Shown here: one piece after another, positions 1 to 8,475 of the stretch
How positions within the stretch are numbered: the first letter of the stretch is position 1
Layout: every line of letters begins with the position of its first letter
From: STC-113 sp964553745
GTDB taxonomy: Bacteria; Patescibacteriota; Gracilibacteria; BD1-5; UBA2023
Assembly: GCA_964553745.1 (NCBI GenBank)
Contig: CAZKLD010000025.1
Span: forward strand, 1-13,948
Reading direction: 5' to 3'
DNA: 13,948 nucleotides
Notes under the pieces: model-generated
Databases searched by the model: none
Told to the model about the DNA's origin: nothing
What the model saw: only the letters and a program-made list of their open reading frames with translations
Made by a program: the position numbers and the translations under genes

Positions 1-420
1 CCTAATGGTTTTGCCTACTTTTGACAGCAAAAGTAGTTGATTAATCATAAATCATTAATGATATGAACATCCATACTTTTGGATGCCCAAAGTATGCAAA
101 AAGCATTGGGGGAACGGAAATGCTATCTTCTTTTGCTTCGCAAATAAAGTGGTTTCGCGGACGGTTCCTTATCCCCCAAACCCCCTCCTCGGATTGAAAG
201 TCCTTGTTTCATTACGCTACTCACCTCCGCTTCGCTCCGGCCCGCTAGGGGTTGTGATAGCGAAAGATCAATCTTTAATTATTTCTTTCCCTAATTTAGG
301 GAACCTGCCTGCGGTAGGCGGGGTGGCCGAAAGCCGGATGGGTTACTCTATTAGCCTGACTTTTTGAAAACCCAATAGTCTTGCCTGCAAAAGCAGCCGG
401 TTAATCATTGACATTTTCAG
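1..420. repeat. Gene-free left end: repeat and hairpin region
   Basis: I see no believable gene here. An open frame at 83-367 exists but crosses the repeat, ends in TGA and looks like no protein family. The stretch is richer in G+C than the genes beside it. It contains short stem-loops: CTACTTTT/AAAAGTAG (15-22 with 29-36), CATACTTT/AAAGTATG (72-79 with 89-96) and CTGC/GCAG around AAAA (385-396). The segments near 5-50 and 370-410 resemble each other (both carry a TTGCCT, stem-loop, TTAATCAT order). A further imperfect stem, CCTGCCT/AGGCGGG, lies near 305-322. Such hairpin-rich dispersed repeats are common in CPR genomes; that it is dispersed here is inferred from the inverted partial copy at the right end. 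Confidence 0.6.
172..262 (+). repeat. Inverted repeat, left copy
   Basis: This segment matches the reverse complement of 13859-13948. The best-conserved core runs from GTCCTTGTTTCATTACGCTA (200-219), through CCTCCGCTTCGCTCCGG, to CCCGCTAGGG near 250. Before the core both copies carry CCCCAAACCCC and GATTG, and after it both carry GATAGCG. The copies differ by scattered substitutions and small gaps. No transposase is visible between or beside them, so this is more likely a dispersed repeat family than the ends of one transposon. Confidence 0.8.
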
Positions 421-485
421 ATTTTTATTTGCATTTGAGAAATTTTAATTAGAATAACAAGATATACATAATATAATTTCTAGTA

Positions 486-923
486 ATGCATAAGCCAGCT
501 TATCATATCTGAAACAGAATCCCCGAAGAACAAAAAGAGGCTCTATTGGAGATAAAAAGATTGAATTCTGAAAAAATCTTTGACATACTATGAAAGGTGA
601 ATCTAAGTCTTGAAGACCTGGATGCCCTTCTGGCAATGCTTAGCGAAGAAACTCCGCATTTGAATTCAATTGCGGAATTTTCAGAAAACTCGACATTCAT
701 ATTCCTTTCAAGCTATATCAAAATATCAGAAAAAGACACAAAAGAGAATTTCATTAAGCATATAACTTCAAAAGCCAGAGAATATCCTCTGATGGTTTTT
801 TGTTTCCTAAATGAACTCAAGGTTTTCCAAGACGGGTGAATTTGGAAACATAATGAAATCAAGGAAATGCTGTCTGAATTAGAGAGCAGGAATATTGAGT
901 TTAGAAGATACTTAAATATATAA
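486..923 (+). CDS. Small helical protein, paralogue of the 8029 gene; function unknown
   Basis: Read with TGA as Gly this gives 145 residues ending in TAA, with three in-frame TGA codons (510, 591 and 837). I do not recognise a family. The composition (Glu, Lys, Leu, Ile) suggests an all-helical soluble protein with no signal peptide or membrane segment. Its main part aligns without gaps over roughly 95 residues with the protein at 8029-8475. Shared landmarks are a KIFDILG/RILEILG segment, an E-T pair about 20 residues later, and an F-x-x-N-x-x-F-I motif. The ATG at 486 is the first in-frame start; no Shine-Dalgarno is visible. A TATAAT lies just upstream at 472-477 but has no good -35; a weak alternative is TTTGCA/TAGAAT at 428-455. 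It is the first of three close same-strand genes. Confidence 0.75.
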
Positions 924-931
924 TACCAAAT

Positions 932-1183
932 ATGATACTTAATGAAATTAGCTTCTACTGATTCATGCGCAAGCAAGAAACGCCTCTTGATCAGAAAATA
1001 GATTCCACTGTGACTTTTGTGAAATGAGAAATGTACAGGATAGTTATGAGGGCCAATGACTTGACTGATTTAGATAAGTATTCTCACTTGTATTCTGCAG
1101 AAAAATGATTTATAAGAATACGATTTTCAAAGGATGAATCCAAAGAAAACAGATTTAAGATAGATGCGATACTGGAAGAATAA
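932..1183 (+). CDS. Small hypothetical protein, 83 aa
   Basis: This frame starts 8 bases after the previous stop and ends in TAA, with TGA read as Gly three times. The product is 83 residues, charged and soluble-looking, with no membrane segment. I do not recognise it. The sequence alternates short strand-like and charged stretches (for example YRIVMR and FIRIRFSK), which could form a small beta-containing fold. Its tight position between the 486 and 1218 genes suggests one transcript. No Shine-Dalgarno precedes the ATG, as for most recoded genes here. It could only be spurious if the spacing and continuous frame are coincidental, which I think unlikely. Confidence 0.65.
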
Positions 1184-1217
1184 TCAAAACCTATTATTAT
1201 AGTAAATTTTAAAGATA

Positions 1218-3206
1218 ATGATGAGGAATTTAATCTGAGAATCAACTGAGATAGGAAAGCTCAGGGTGATGTTTATCGATGATGAGATAGCAAAAGTCAG
1301 AGAACTTATACATGATATCACACCCTGATCGGCTGAGATAATCTCTTTCGAACCATTTTATGATATCGATGAGACATTCAGAGAAGTGCTCTCACAAGCC
1401 CCAGACATTATTTTCATGGATCATTGATTGGTGAATTGAGTGCCTGTGAAGGCGGATTGAGACAAAGTGATTCACGAATTGGTAAAAAGATGATACAAAT
1501 GAAAATTCATAACGAATACGGGGTGAGATGCGAACAAGAATTTCAGTTCCGTCAGAGGTCTTAGAAATGAAGCCTGACACAGGGTGATCATTGAGAATGC
1601 AAATAAGAATGCAAAGATAATAGGTTCGCTGATTCAAGAATACTCTCAAAGCATTTCCCACATATTGAACTTAAACAAAGTTGAACTGATAACAAGAAGA
1701 GCGTTAAAAGAAAAGCTTCTATCATCTTCCGCCAATATCAATGATTTGACTGAAGAAGAAAAAAATTATATCCTTGATTCATTTTGAGGCGACGACATAG
1801 AAAAAAAGTACAGTCTGATGCTACTTCTATATCCGGAAGAATACATTGTCGATCATATGAAAACCGCATCGGTAGAACAAGAAAAAGCCATGATTGAAGC
1901 TATTAAGAGATTAGCTTGATATTGAGTCTTTTCTCCTGATTCGATATTGCTCACTCTGATTTCTGGAAAAAAACAAGAGGAGACAATTGAAGAAGCGGTA
2001 TATGTTCCAAGAAAAAATCTGATAAAGATCGCTCTTGAAAATTGATATGATTCATTAGTCCAAGAGGAAAAGGAAGAATTATCAGATGAAATACGCAAAA
2101 CCGAGTACTGACTGACTTCTTATTCTAAAATCAAAAATGAGGCTGTATACAAAGAGGTCTTATCAAGATTTAAAACTGCTGCGGATTATGAAAAAAAAGC
2201 AATTTTAAATGAGATGATTAACGGAGATTACAATGCATATGCCCGCTTGGAGACTGAGGCATTTGATTGAATCGATCTGAATTCCATAGACTCAAGCCTC
2301 GCAATCATGATAATGCTTAAAAATCCCTTATCTGAGCACAAAAAAAAATTCACTCTTTTATGACATTACTCTAGATTTGATATGCAATCTGCAACATTAT
2401 GCCTGATTGCATATTGAGAGTGAGCCGAACTGCCCGATTATCTGATTGAAGATATTTGGGAAAATAGGGAAAAGATATTGGATTTCGACAGATTCGAGTG
2501 CGTAGAGCCAAAAGCGATTTTCGCGCTCATGTCCTTCGGACAGTTCAGTGCTGAATACGATGAAAGTCAGAAAAATATGATAATTTCAAGAATATTGGAT
2601 AAGTGGAGGAGGAAATGAAAATTGAGCTATTTCAGAGATTTCTCAGCATTGACCAAAAATGATTACAAATTCGATTTGAGCCTTAAGAACATTGAGGAAT
2701 TCTGAGATTACGATATGGATGAGATTTTCGAAGAAATCTTGAATAAGAAATTATCTCTTGATAAGAATTGCTTCCTGAAATTCATCAAGAAACAATTAGC
2801 CAAATGAGCATATGAGAATCTGAGGAAGCTCCTGGAAATTTATCCCGAACTTAAAATCTGAGCCATAAATTGAGAAGAGGCAAGCACTTATATTAAGCCA
2901 TATTCGCCAAAGAGCATGATTGAATTGATTTTTGAGCTTTTAGGGAAAAAAGTTCTTGGCTTGGAAAATTCGGCAAAAGAACATATCCTGAATAATTATC
3001 CCTGAGTATCTGTACAGATAGCATTGGAAAAATTAGGCTTAAAGGAAGTCGCAAGGTATCTCTGAACTTCAGAAGGGGAATTAAATGAAATAGCCTCAAG
3101 GCATTTTTTGGAAAACTTCAATTTCTTCATGCTTTCAAAACTCAGGAAATCTGAGTGAAAACAAGACGAATTCAAGAAACTTTTCCTTTTATCTGAATTG
3201 TATTAA
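1218..3206 (+). CDS. Receiver-like (REC) domain protein with long helical C-terminal region
   Basis: A 662-residue product with many TGA-Gly codons, ending in TAA. Residues about 15-125 look like a response-regulator receiver domain. A first strand ends in FIDDE (acidic pair D21/D22), a third strand PDIIFMDH carries the candidate phospho-acceptor D68, and a fourth strand FITNT supplies T99/T101. The lysine expected after the fifth strand is not evident: the segment reads VIIENANKN. Phosphotransfer may therefore be altered or lost. The remaining 500 or so residues are helical, rich in Leu, Glu and Lys, and resemble HEAT/ARM-type repeats; I see no DNA-binding, kinase or cyclase output domain. 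I chose the ATG at 1218 because it gives a normal lead-in to strand 1. An ATG at 1269 preceded by AGG is possible but would start inside that strand. It is last in a three-gene block and is followed by a terminator. Confidence 0.8.
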
Positions 3207-3219
3207 TTCTTTCAAATGA

Positions 3220-3247
3220 AAAAAAACTCCACATGTGGAGTTTTTTT
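3220..3247. terminator. Bidirectional intrinsic terminator
   Basis: A perfect palindrome centred between 3233 and 3234 has arms ACTCCACA/TGTGGAGT, flanked by A-tracts on the left and seven Ts on the right. It sits between the stop of the receiver-like gene (+) and the stop of gapN (-), so it can end both convergent transcripts. Confidence 0.9.
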
Positions 3248-3255
3248 ATTTTGAA

Positions 3256-4971
3256 TTAATTTATTTTGAAATCTTCGATTGCCTTTAATCAGACTCTAGA
3301 ATTCTCATCCGCAGCTACGAACATCGGAATTGAAAATACTTCCAGGGCATCACGAAGCGATAGCGTGCGTAGTGCGGAATCTTTTCTTCCAGAGAAAGGC
3401 AGGCTATCTGGTGATCGCTGACACTGTGCATTCAGATTGACTCTGCAAACTTGATTGGATAGGAATCTGATCATCTCATTGACTTTTCATCCAGCGGTAT
3501 TCTCTCAGAAGAAAACGCTTGATTGCTGTCAATATTTTGAATCTTTTATATAGGCCTTAACCTCTTCTGGATCAGAGAATCTCACCAGCGGAACAATCGG
3601 TCAGAATTGCTCTGTGTCGTATATTCTCATTCATTTCTCAACGCCGGTCAAAACTGCAGGATGAAGATATGATCATACTCTTTTTCATCAGCATTCATTT
3701 ATGATAGTCGCTCATTTGTCTTTTGCATCTTGTATCAATGATTCAAGAAACACCAGATGTCATTGATCTGGAATTGGAGTAAGCTTAACATCTTTCTCGT
3801 ATGGCATTCAGAATTTCAGCTTTGACAATTGCAGCAGGTATTCTTCCTGGAACTCATCAAAAATCTCATCCTGAATAAGAAGTATCTTAAGGGCGGTGCA
3901 TCTTTGTCAATTGAAAGTAAGGCTTCCTGCGAGACACTGTTTTACTGTATCTTTCATATCGCATCATGCAAAGACAATTCATGCATTCTTGGCTCACAAT
4001 CATAATACGGAATTCAGCTTATGCGGGTATGGATGCTGAGAAATTATACTATCTGCGACGCTGTCGGATCATATGAAGGCGAGGTTTGCGATTTTGCCTG
4101 ATCTCATTATCGGTGTGATAATATCTTTTCAATTTCAGTAAATGATATTTACAGCTCATTTCGGAAAGCAATCCATAAATCACCTCTGAAGGAAAAGATT
4201 GAACAGGACTCAGAATTTTGCCGGCTTGTAGATAATCGTATTTCACATGAGAAGAGCAGGTATAAGAGTCGTGAAAGTTTCATTGAAAGGATAATTATAT
4301 GGCCCCATGCAAAGAGTCGGTCAAGTCGGAGTACGCTTTTTTGTTGTCGCTATTCACTTGGTGAACTCTATTTTAGAGTCTTCGTCGAGCAATGCTGAAT
4401 ATTCATCAGTAGTGTCTAGGATATATTCGATAGTCCTGTCGAATTCTTTTGATGCGTCATCTCGGGTTTTTCCGATTTCCCACATGAGATAAGTTATTAT
4501 ATCTTTCCTATTCGATACAATCTGTGCTGCAAATTCCTTCATTCTGCGAATCCTTTCCTTTGGTTTCATCGATGGCCATTCTCAATTTCAATCATCATAT
4601 GCCTCAACTGCAGAATCAAGAGCTTCAAGTGCCTCCTTTTCTCAAAGAAGAGGGTAACCGGACAATTCATAATTCAGTAGAGTTCAATTAGCATCTGAAT
4701 AAGTTATAGGAGAAATGACTTTCTGGCATTCTCATTTGAATTCTCTTTGTTCTCAATTTACCAGATAGTTCCTGAAGATTTTATTTCCAGTATGAGGAAC
4801 TGAATCAGTATTGAATCATCTTCAAGAAAATGCTTTTTCAATAAGCTTATCAAGTCCTTCTTCCAGGATTTCTGTTACATCTCCTTTCTTTGATGTTATT
4901 ACTTCGGACGAAACAGTTTGCAATAATACCATTGACTCGTCTTGTCCAATACCCTTTTCAGCCTGATGCAT
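3256..4971 (-). CDS. gapN: Non-phosphorylating NADP-dependent glyceraldehyde-3-phosphate dehydrogenase (GapN-type aldehyde dehydrogenase)
   Basis: A 571-residue cytoplasmic enzyme expected to oxidise glyceraldehyde-3-phosphate directly to 3-phosphoglycerate, making NADPH and bypassing ATP formation. With TGA as Gly the whole ALDH fold reads through. The N-terminal part has AYDDGNGEWPSM and LMWEIGK...EFDRTI, typical of this GapN-like group. GPYNYPFNET contains the oxyanion Asn (N226). FNGQRCTA carries the catalytic Cys (C358), with G355 encoded by TGA. The tail has QRSPDSLPFSGRKDS, also typical of the group. The canonical LELGG general-base motif reads LGLGAKN here, with Gly (TGA, 4000-4002) where Glu is usual. 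This may be a group trait or a real loss. It ends in TAA next to the bidirectional terminator. No Shine-Dalgarno is seen; the nearest convincing promoter is at 5412-5439, upstream of a broken gene. Confidence 0.93.
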
Positions 4972-5053
4972 ATTTTTATGAAAAAATGATTAAAATCAAC
5001 AAGTCCTTATCACGGATTCAACTAAAGCTCTTCTTTCCTCTTCTTTTATCTGT

Positions 5054-5379
5054 TTATTTAGGATTCTGATTTTCCTTTCCTTGAGCACTCACATAAATGC
5101 ATGTGAATCCATATGCCTCAAAGTATTCCTGTTTGATCATGACAACTTTGTCAATAAGTTCAGTCAGCCTATGGAAGCTGATTCTAAAGTATATTTAACG
5201 CCGTCCATGGACACCACCTGTCATTTTGATATCTGAAGCCGCTTCATGATAGAAGGGATTGATGGCATATCAAGAAGTTAATTCACCCTACCTTTAGTCC
5301 CATCGATTGTGCCAGATAATCTATTTGATGCCTTAGGGGATTCAAGCCTTTCAGTCCCATTAAACCTTGAATTATCCAT
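5054..5379 (-). pseudogene. Broken small gene of unknown function upstream of gapN
   Basis: One frame opens with ATG at 5379 (MDNSRFNGTERLES...) and meets TAA at 5278-5280. It then continues in the same frame as plausible protein (MKRLQISKGQ...GVKYTLESASIG) to about position 5170. There a one-base slip moves the signal into another frame (LTELIDKVVMIKQEYFEAYGF...) that needs no TGA and ends in TAA at 5054. The three pieces read as one protein of about 109 residues if one TAA is restored to a sense codon (one change from TGA-Gly) and one base is added. I do not recognise the family. The promoter at 5412-5439 remains intact, so the damage may be recent, or the frameshift could be an assembly error. 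It may share its transcript with gapN, 83 bases downstream. Confidence 0.5.
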
Positions 5380-5411
5380 AATGATTTTATTATATTCTAA
5401 ACTTTCTGGTG

Positions 5412-5439
5412 ATTTTACGATAAGTAAAGATTTTGTCAA
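5412..5439 (-). promoter_or_regulatory. Promoter for broken gene and gapN
   Basis: On the minus strand TTGACA (5434-5439) is separated by exactly 16 bp from TAAAAT (5412-5417). The predicted start of transcription lies near 5405, giving a leader of about 26 bases to the ATG at 5379. Confidence 0.7.
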
Positions 5440-5474
5440 ATATATAATTTTGCCTTATAACGATAAAAGCCTAG

Positions 5475-5502
5475 TTGACAGCAGATTCATAATCATTATA
5501 TT
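5475..5502 (+). promoter_or_regulatory. Promoter for the 5548 gene
   Basis: TTGACA (5475-5480), a 16 bp spacer and TATATT (5497-5502) face the membrane-protein gene. Together with the minus-strand promoter at 5412-5439 this makes a divergent pair in the 168-base gap. The open frame at 5309-5551 that crosses this gap is not believable as a gene. Confidence 0.7.
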
Positions 5503-5547
5503 AAGAGAAACACAAACAAACACTTCTATGATCAGGGGGATCAAAAA

Positions 5548-5925
5548 ATGACATACATCAAGCCTTACGGTATAATCGAAGCGGTAAAGAACATGCTCGT
5601 ATGGTTGACTCTCATGACCTGCTCTGCGGGGATACTCTTGATCGTGCTACTAGCCCTATATCTGATTTTGGGGCAAAAAACCTACGGGAGCCACGCTTTC
5701 ATCCTCACCTTTTCTACATTCGCTTTCTCCTACTTGTCTTCAGGACTGTTCCTGTACAAATACCAAGGAAGGAAAGTCGATGCCGCCATAGCGGAAAGGC
5801 AAGGTAAATTCTGGTTCCTCATCGGGCTTACGCCATTTTTCAGCTACGATACTCCACTGGAAGTCGTGATGACCAAGAGGCTCCGAGCGGTCTATGAATT
5901 CATGAATTCGCTCCGGATCTACTGA
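5548..5925 (+). CDS. Small membrane protein written in the standard code
   Basis: A 125-residue product starting after a strong AGGGGGA Shine-Dalgarno (5534-5540). Hydrophobic segments at about residues 17-41 and 47-68 predict two membrane helices, followed by a basic cytoplasm-like tail; a weaker hydrophobic patch follows near residue 90. I do not recognise the family. All eight glycines are GGN, no TGA occurs inside, and the frame ends in TGA (5923-5925). The rest of the window behaves the opposite way, so this gene looks imported from a standard-code genome. If the host has no release factor for TGA, translation would run 14 residues further to TAA at 5965-5967, through the hairpin downstream. 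A promoter sits at 5475-5502. Confidence 0.72.
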   Translation: MTYIKPYGIIEAVKNMLVWLTLMTCSAGILLIVLLALYLILGQKTYGSHAFILTFSTFAFSYLSSGLFLYKYQGRKVDAAIAERQGKFWFLIGLTPFFSYDTPLEVVMTKRLRAVYEFMNSLRIY

Positions 5926-5940
5926 CATCACGCACACACA

Positions 5941-5965
5941 AAGACCCGGCCACAAGCCGGGTCTT
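5941..5965. terminator. Strong hairpin, possible terminator without U-tract
   Basis: A perfect 10 bp stem AAGACCCGGC/GCCGGGTCTT encloses the loop CACAA. It lies between the convergent 5548 and 5985-7115 genes. Neither side has a clear run of Ts, so termination may be weak or depend on other factors. The stem is much richer in G+C than the neighbouring recoded genes. Confidence 0.55.
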
Positions 5966-5984
5966 AAGCTTCTGAATAATATGT

Positions 5985-7115
5985 TTACACAGAAACTTTT
6001 TTATTTACTGCAGATTCTTGATATATCACCACTCTCCTCTGCATCAGAGCTCAGAAAGCGAAGAATGCCAAAAGCAAGTCGATAATTGACCAAGGGGTGA
6101 TGAATATCGCCACAAGCAAAATGATTCAGAATTTCTTCCATCAATTTTCTTTATCCTTCAAATACATATTTATTATCAATGCTGATAATACAGTCACAGT
6201 TATGAGTTTATAGAAGACGAAACTGAAGATATATATGAAAAGCAGGAGCAAACCGATGGGGATTCCGATTACTGTAAGCAGCAATATGAGTATCGCAAAC
6301 GGCATTGCAGCAAAATATAGCAAGCCGTACAAGAAACTCTTTCAAGGTCTTGTCTGAACATTCATTCAAACGCCCCTGAAAAACCTTTCAAATCAGAAAT
6401 AGAGGATGCTGGCAAATATCAGCAAAAACAAAAATCTATATGCGAGATATGCGAATATGAAACCGAAAAAAGTATTGCGCACATTAGAATCATCCTTCCA
6501 TTCAACAGCTTTGAAGTTTTTCTGTCAAGCGGTCACACCTTCTAATTGAGGATTATTATTCTTTGCAGAATAAGTGAGGTTTCAGCTGATTTTAGCTCAA
6601 GAAGCCACTGTTATGTCTTGGGAGTTCAGATTGGCATTTTTTCAAATTATTCCTAGGAAATTGATACTTTTTCAATTTATGAATGCATCTCATAAGGTGT
6701 CTCATTCATATATTATATTTCATCAGTTGAGAAATATATTTCCTGAAACTTTGGTTCATTTTTTAATGTTAATCTGTCAGCCGAAGACCATCAGATCTCA
6801 AGTTATGACCGAATCGATGACGATGTTTCATCAGGCAGCTTTGACATTCTTGCCGGATGTGCCGTTTATGATGACGGTTCAGCCTGCAGCGAAAATGTTC
6901 TCTGCCACGTTTTTTGAAATTTCTACGGTTCATCCTGCGGCAAAGTAATCTCATGCAACATCCGTTGCAAGGCTTACGCTTGAACCTGCCTCGTATCTAT
7001 CATTCCCTGACATCATGACCCCCTTGTCATATCCCTTTTCGAAAACAACCTGAGCGGATACGATTATAGGAAATAGAAGTACGGATAAAAGTAATATTTT
7101 AAGATATATTTTCAT
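5985..7115 (-). CDS. Exported bactofilin-like beta-helix repeat protein with C-terminal membrane domain
   Basis: With TGA as Gly this is a 376-residue protein ending in TAA. Residues 1-21 are a typical signal peptide (MKIYLKILLLSVLLFPIIVS, then AQ). Next comes a run of short Gly- and Ile/Val-rich repeats of the form AAGGTVEI, FAAGGTVII, AAGGNIVI, VFGGQINI and LNGGNIIY. This is the pattern of polymer-forming bactofilin-like right-handed beta-helices, here placed outside the membrane. The last 170 or so residues hold about four hydrophobic helices, including one very long hydrophobic stretch with VIGIPIG. Similar exported bactofilin-plus-membrane proteins are known in CPR and other bacteria; a role in envelope structure is inferred. 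An in-frame ATG at 7127 gives four extra residues. A promoter lies at 7145-7172 with a very short leader and no Shine-Dalgarno. Confidence 0.85.
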
Positions 7116-7144
7116 ATGCGTTGACATTATGAATTAGAGCTTAT

Positions 7145-7172
7145 ATTATATCCTAAAAGTACGTATTTTCAA
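7145..7172 (-). promoter_or_regulatory. Promoter for the bactofilin-like gene
   Basis: On the minus strand TTGAAA (7167-7172), a 16 bp spacer and a perfect TATAAT (7145-7150). The predicted start near 7138 leaves about 11 bases to the ATG at 7127, or 23 to the one at 7115. Confidence 0.75.
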
Positions 7173-7194
7173 GTTTTTGGGCGGTTTGGGAATA

Positions 7195-7222
7195 TTTACT
7201 TCTTAGAAGAAATTGCTATAAT
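7195..7222 (+). promoter_or_regulatory. Extended -10 promoter for the 7237 gene
   Basis: TTTACT (7195-7200), a 16 bp spacer and TATAAT (7217-7222), with TG one base before the -10 box. The predicted transcript begins near 7229, so the ATG at 7237 has a leader of only about 8 bases and no room for a Shine-Dalgarno. It forms a divergent pair with the promoter at 7145-7172. Confidence 0.75.
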
Positions 7223-7236
7223 ATTCAAATAAATTT

Positions 7237-7956
7237 ATGAAAATGAGATATAGGCTACTGGATGTTTTCAGATGAGGTTTTGTACTTGGGATGATTTTTT
7301 TTCATTTCAATTTCATGATGGTGAATTACTTCAGCAATTATACTTTTGAGAATGTAGCCTTCTGGGTAAATCTTCAATATTTCGGTAAGATATGATTCTT
7401 GTTTTTGTCTTGACTTGCCTTCTCTTTGGCTGAACTTAAATATAAATCGCAAATCGGTGTTGTTTATCTGAAAAAAAGCCTCAATATCTGATTATTGGCT
7501 TTGATGATAACTCTAGCAAGTGTAATCTTATCGAAAGATTCTCCGATATATTTCTGAATACTCCATTATTTTATAGTCTCCTACGTCCTCTTGCTGCCAC
7601 TAAGGCATATAAAGTATTGGAATCTGCCAATATGAATAATTCTTGTGATCATTTGAATTTACATTGAAAAAATGACTTTTAGCTCATGAGCATTTTTCAT
7701 ACTATGATTCAGGCCTGCATGATTCGACTACCTCGACTATTTCCCGTTGATGCCGAATTTCTGATATGCCCTAATCGGATACTGCACTGGGCTCTGGCTT
7801 ATCAGATCAGATTTCATCAGGACTTTGCGCACTTCCCCAAAAATTCTCAAACCTATTGAAATCCTCTGAAAGAAATCTCTGCTTATCTACATTATCCATA
7901 CTCCGATAATTTACTCACTAATCTGGATTATATATTTTTTTGGGCTGATCAGATAA
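7237..7956 (+). CDS. DUF1624/HGSNAT-type multi-pass membrane protein
   Basis: A 239-residue protein, TGA read as Gly throughout, ending in TAA. It has about seven hydrophobic helices. The start RLLDVFRGFVLGMIFFHF matches the conserved opening of the DUF1624 / heparan-alpha-glucosaminide N-acetyltransferase catalytic family (R-x-x-D-x-x-RG then a helix ending in H; here D9, R12, H22). Further family-like landmarks are GFLFLSGLAFS, YFGILHYF, DYFPLMPNFGYALIGY and a late LLIYIIHTPI helix. Family members are thought to transfer acyl groups onto sugars at the membrane, so a role in modifying a cell-surface polysaccharide is possible, but the substrate cannot be told from sequence. It is monocistronic, with a near-leaderless promoter. 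Confidence 0.8.
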
Positions 7957-7972
7957 TTCTGTAGTCCATATC

Positions 7973-8000
7973 TTTACATTCAGGATAATTTAAGTAAAAT
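7973..8000 (+). promoter_or_regulatory. Promoter for the 8029 gene
   Basis: TTTACA (7973-7978), a 16 bp spacer and TAAAAT (7995-8000), with a predicted leader of about 22 bases before the ATG at 8029. Confidence 0.65.
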
Positions 8001-8028
8001 ATAAGCTTGAATTCTAATTATTCGAGAT

Positions 8029-8475
8029 ATGGAAAAATCAGATAATGAAATTCAAGGAAATCCTTGCTATCAGCCCGATAATGAAATCATTAACGAGTTA
8101 AAGACTAGGAATTTGGACAGGATATTGGAGATACTATGAGACGGTCAGTTTGACAAATCAGAGTTCGATGAGCTCGTATCGATCCTGATCAAAGAAACCT
8201 GATATTTTGATACTTCTGAAAAATTTTTAGCGAATTGATATTTTATTTTAGTGAAAAAGCTTTTTGAATCCTCTTCAGATAAATCCAAAAAGCTCTTCAA
8301 ACGATATCTGATCGAAAACCCGGAAATAGATCCGATACTCCTCTTAGCGCTTTTGGATAATCTTTTTGATTATGACAACTATAAGCAGGCTCGTGCACTG
8401 GATTATCAATGAGGTGCACCTCAACCCTTAATCGAAAGAATAAGGAAAAGGATGAAAGGGGGATGAAAATATTAA
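8029..8475 (+). CDS. Small helical protein, paralogue of the 486 gene; function unknown
   Basis: Read with TGA as Gly this is 148 residues ending in TAA. It is charged, Leu/Ile-rich and predicted helical, with no signal peptide or membrane segment. It aligns without gaps over about 95 residues with the product of 486-923: NLDRILEILG against NSEKIFDILG, SEFDELVSILIKET against EDLDALLAMLSEET, then F-x-x-N-x-x-F-I in both. The C-terminus here ends in a basic, Gly-rich tail instead. Family and function are unknown to me. Unlike its paralogue it stands alone, with its own promoter, and converges on pncB so closely that the two stop codons share the bases TTAA (8472-8475). Confidence 0.78.

Noticed and set aside
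83..367. 94-residue open frame in the left repeat region
   Set aside because: It runs across the dispersed repeat, ends in TGA, has no start signal and shows no protein-like pattern.
1..420. A CRISPR array from the repeated stem-loops
   Set aside because: The stem-loops differ in sequence and spacing, and there are no regular repeat-spacer units or cas genes.
5309..5551. 80-residue plus-strand open frame before the membrane protein
   Set aside because: It covers two promoters and has low-complexity AT-rich content.
6574..6948. 124-residue open frame on the plus strand
   Set aside because: It is antisense to the bactofilin-like repeats; its openness follows from the repeated codons on the other strand.
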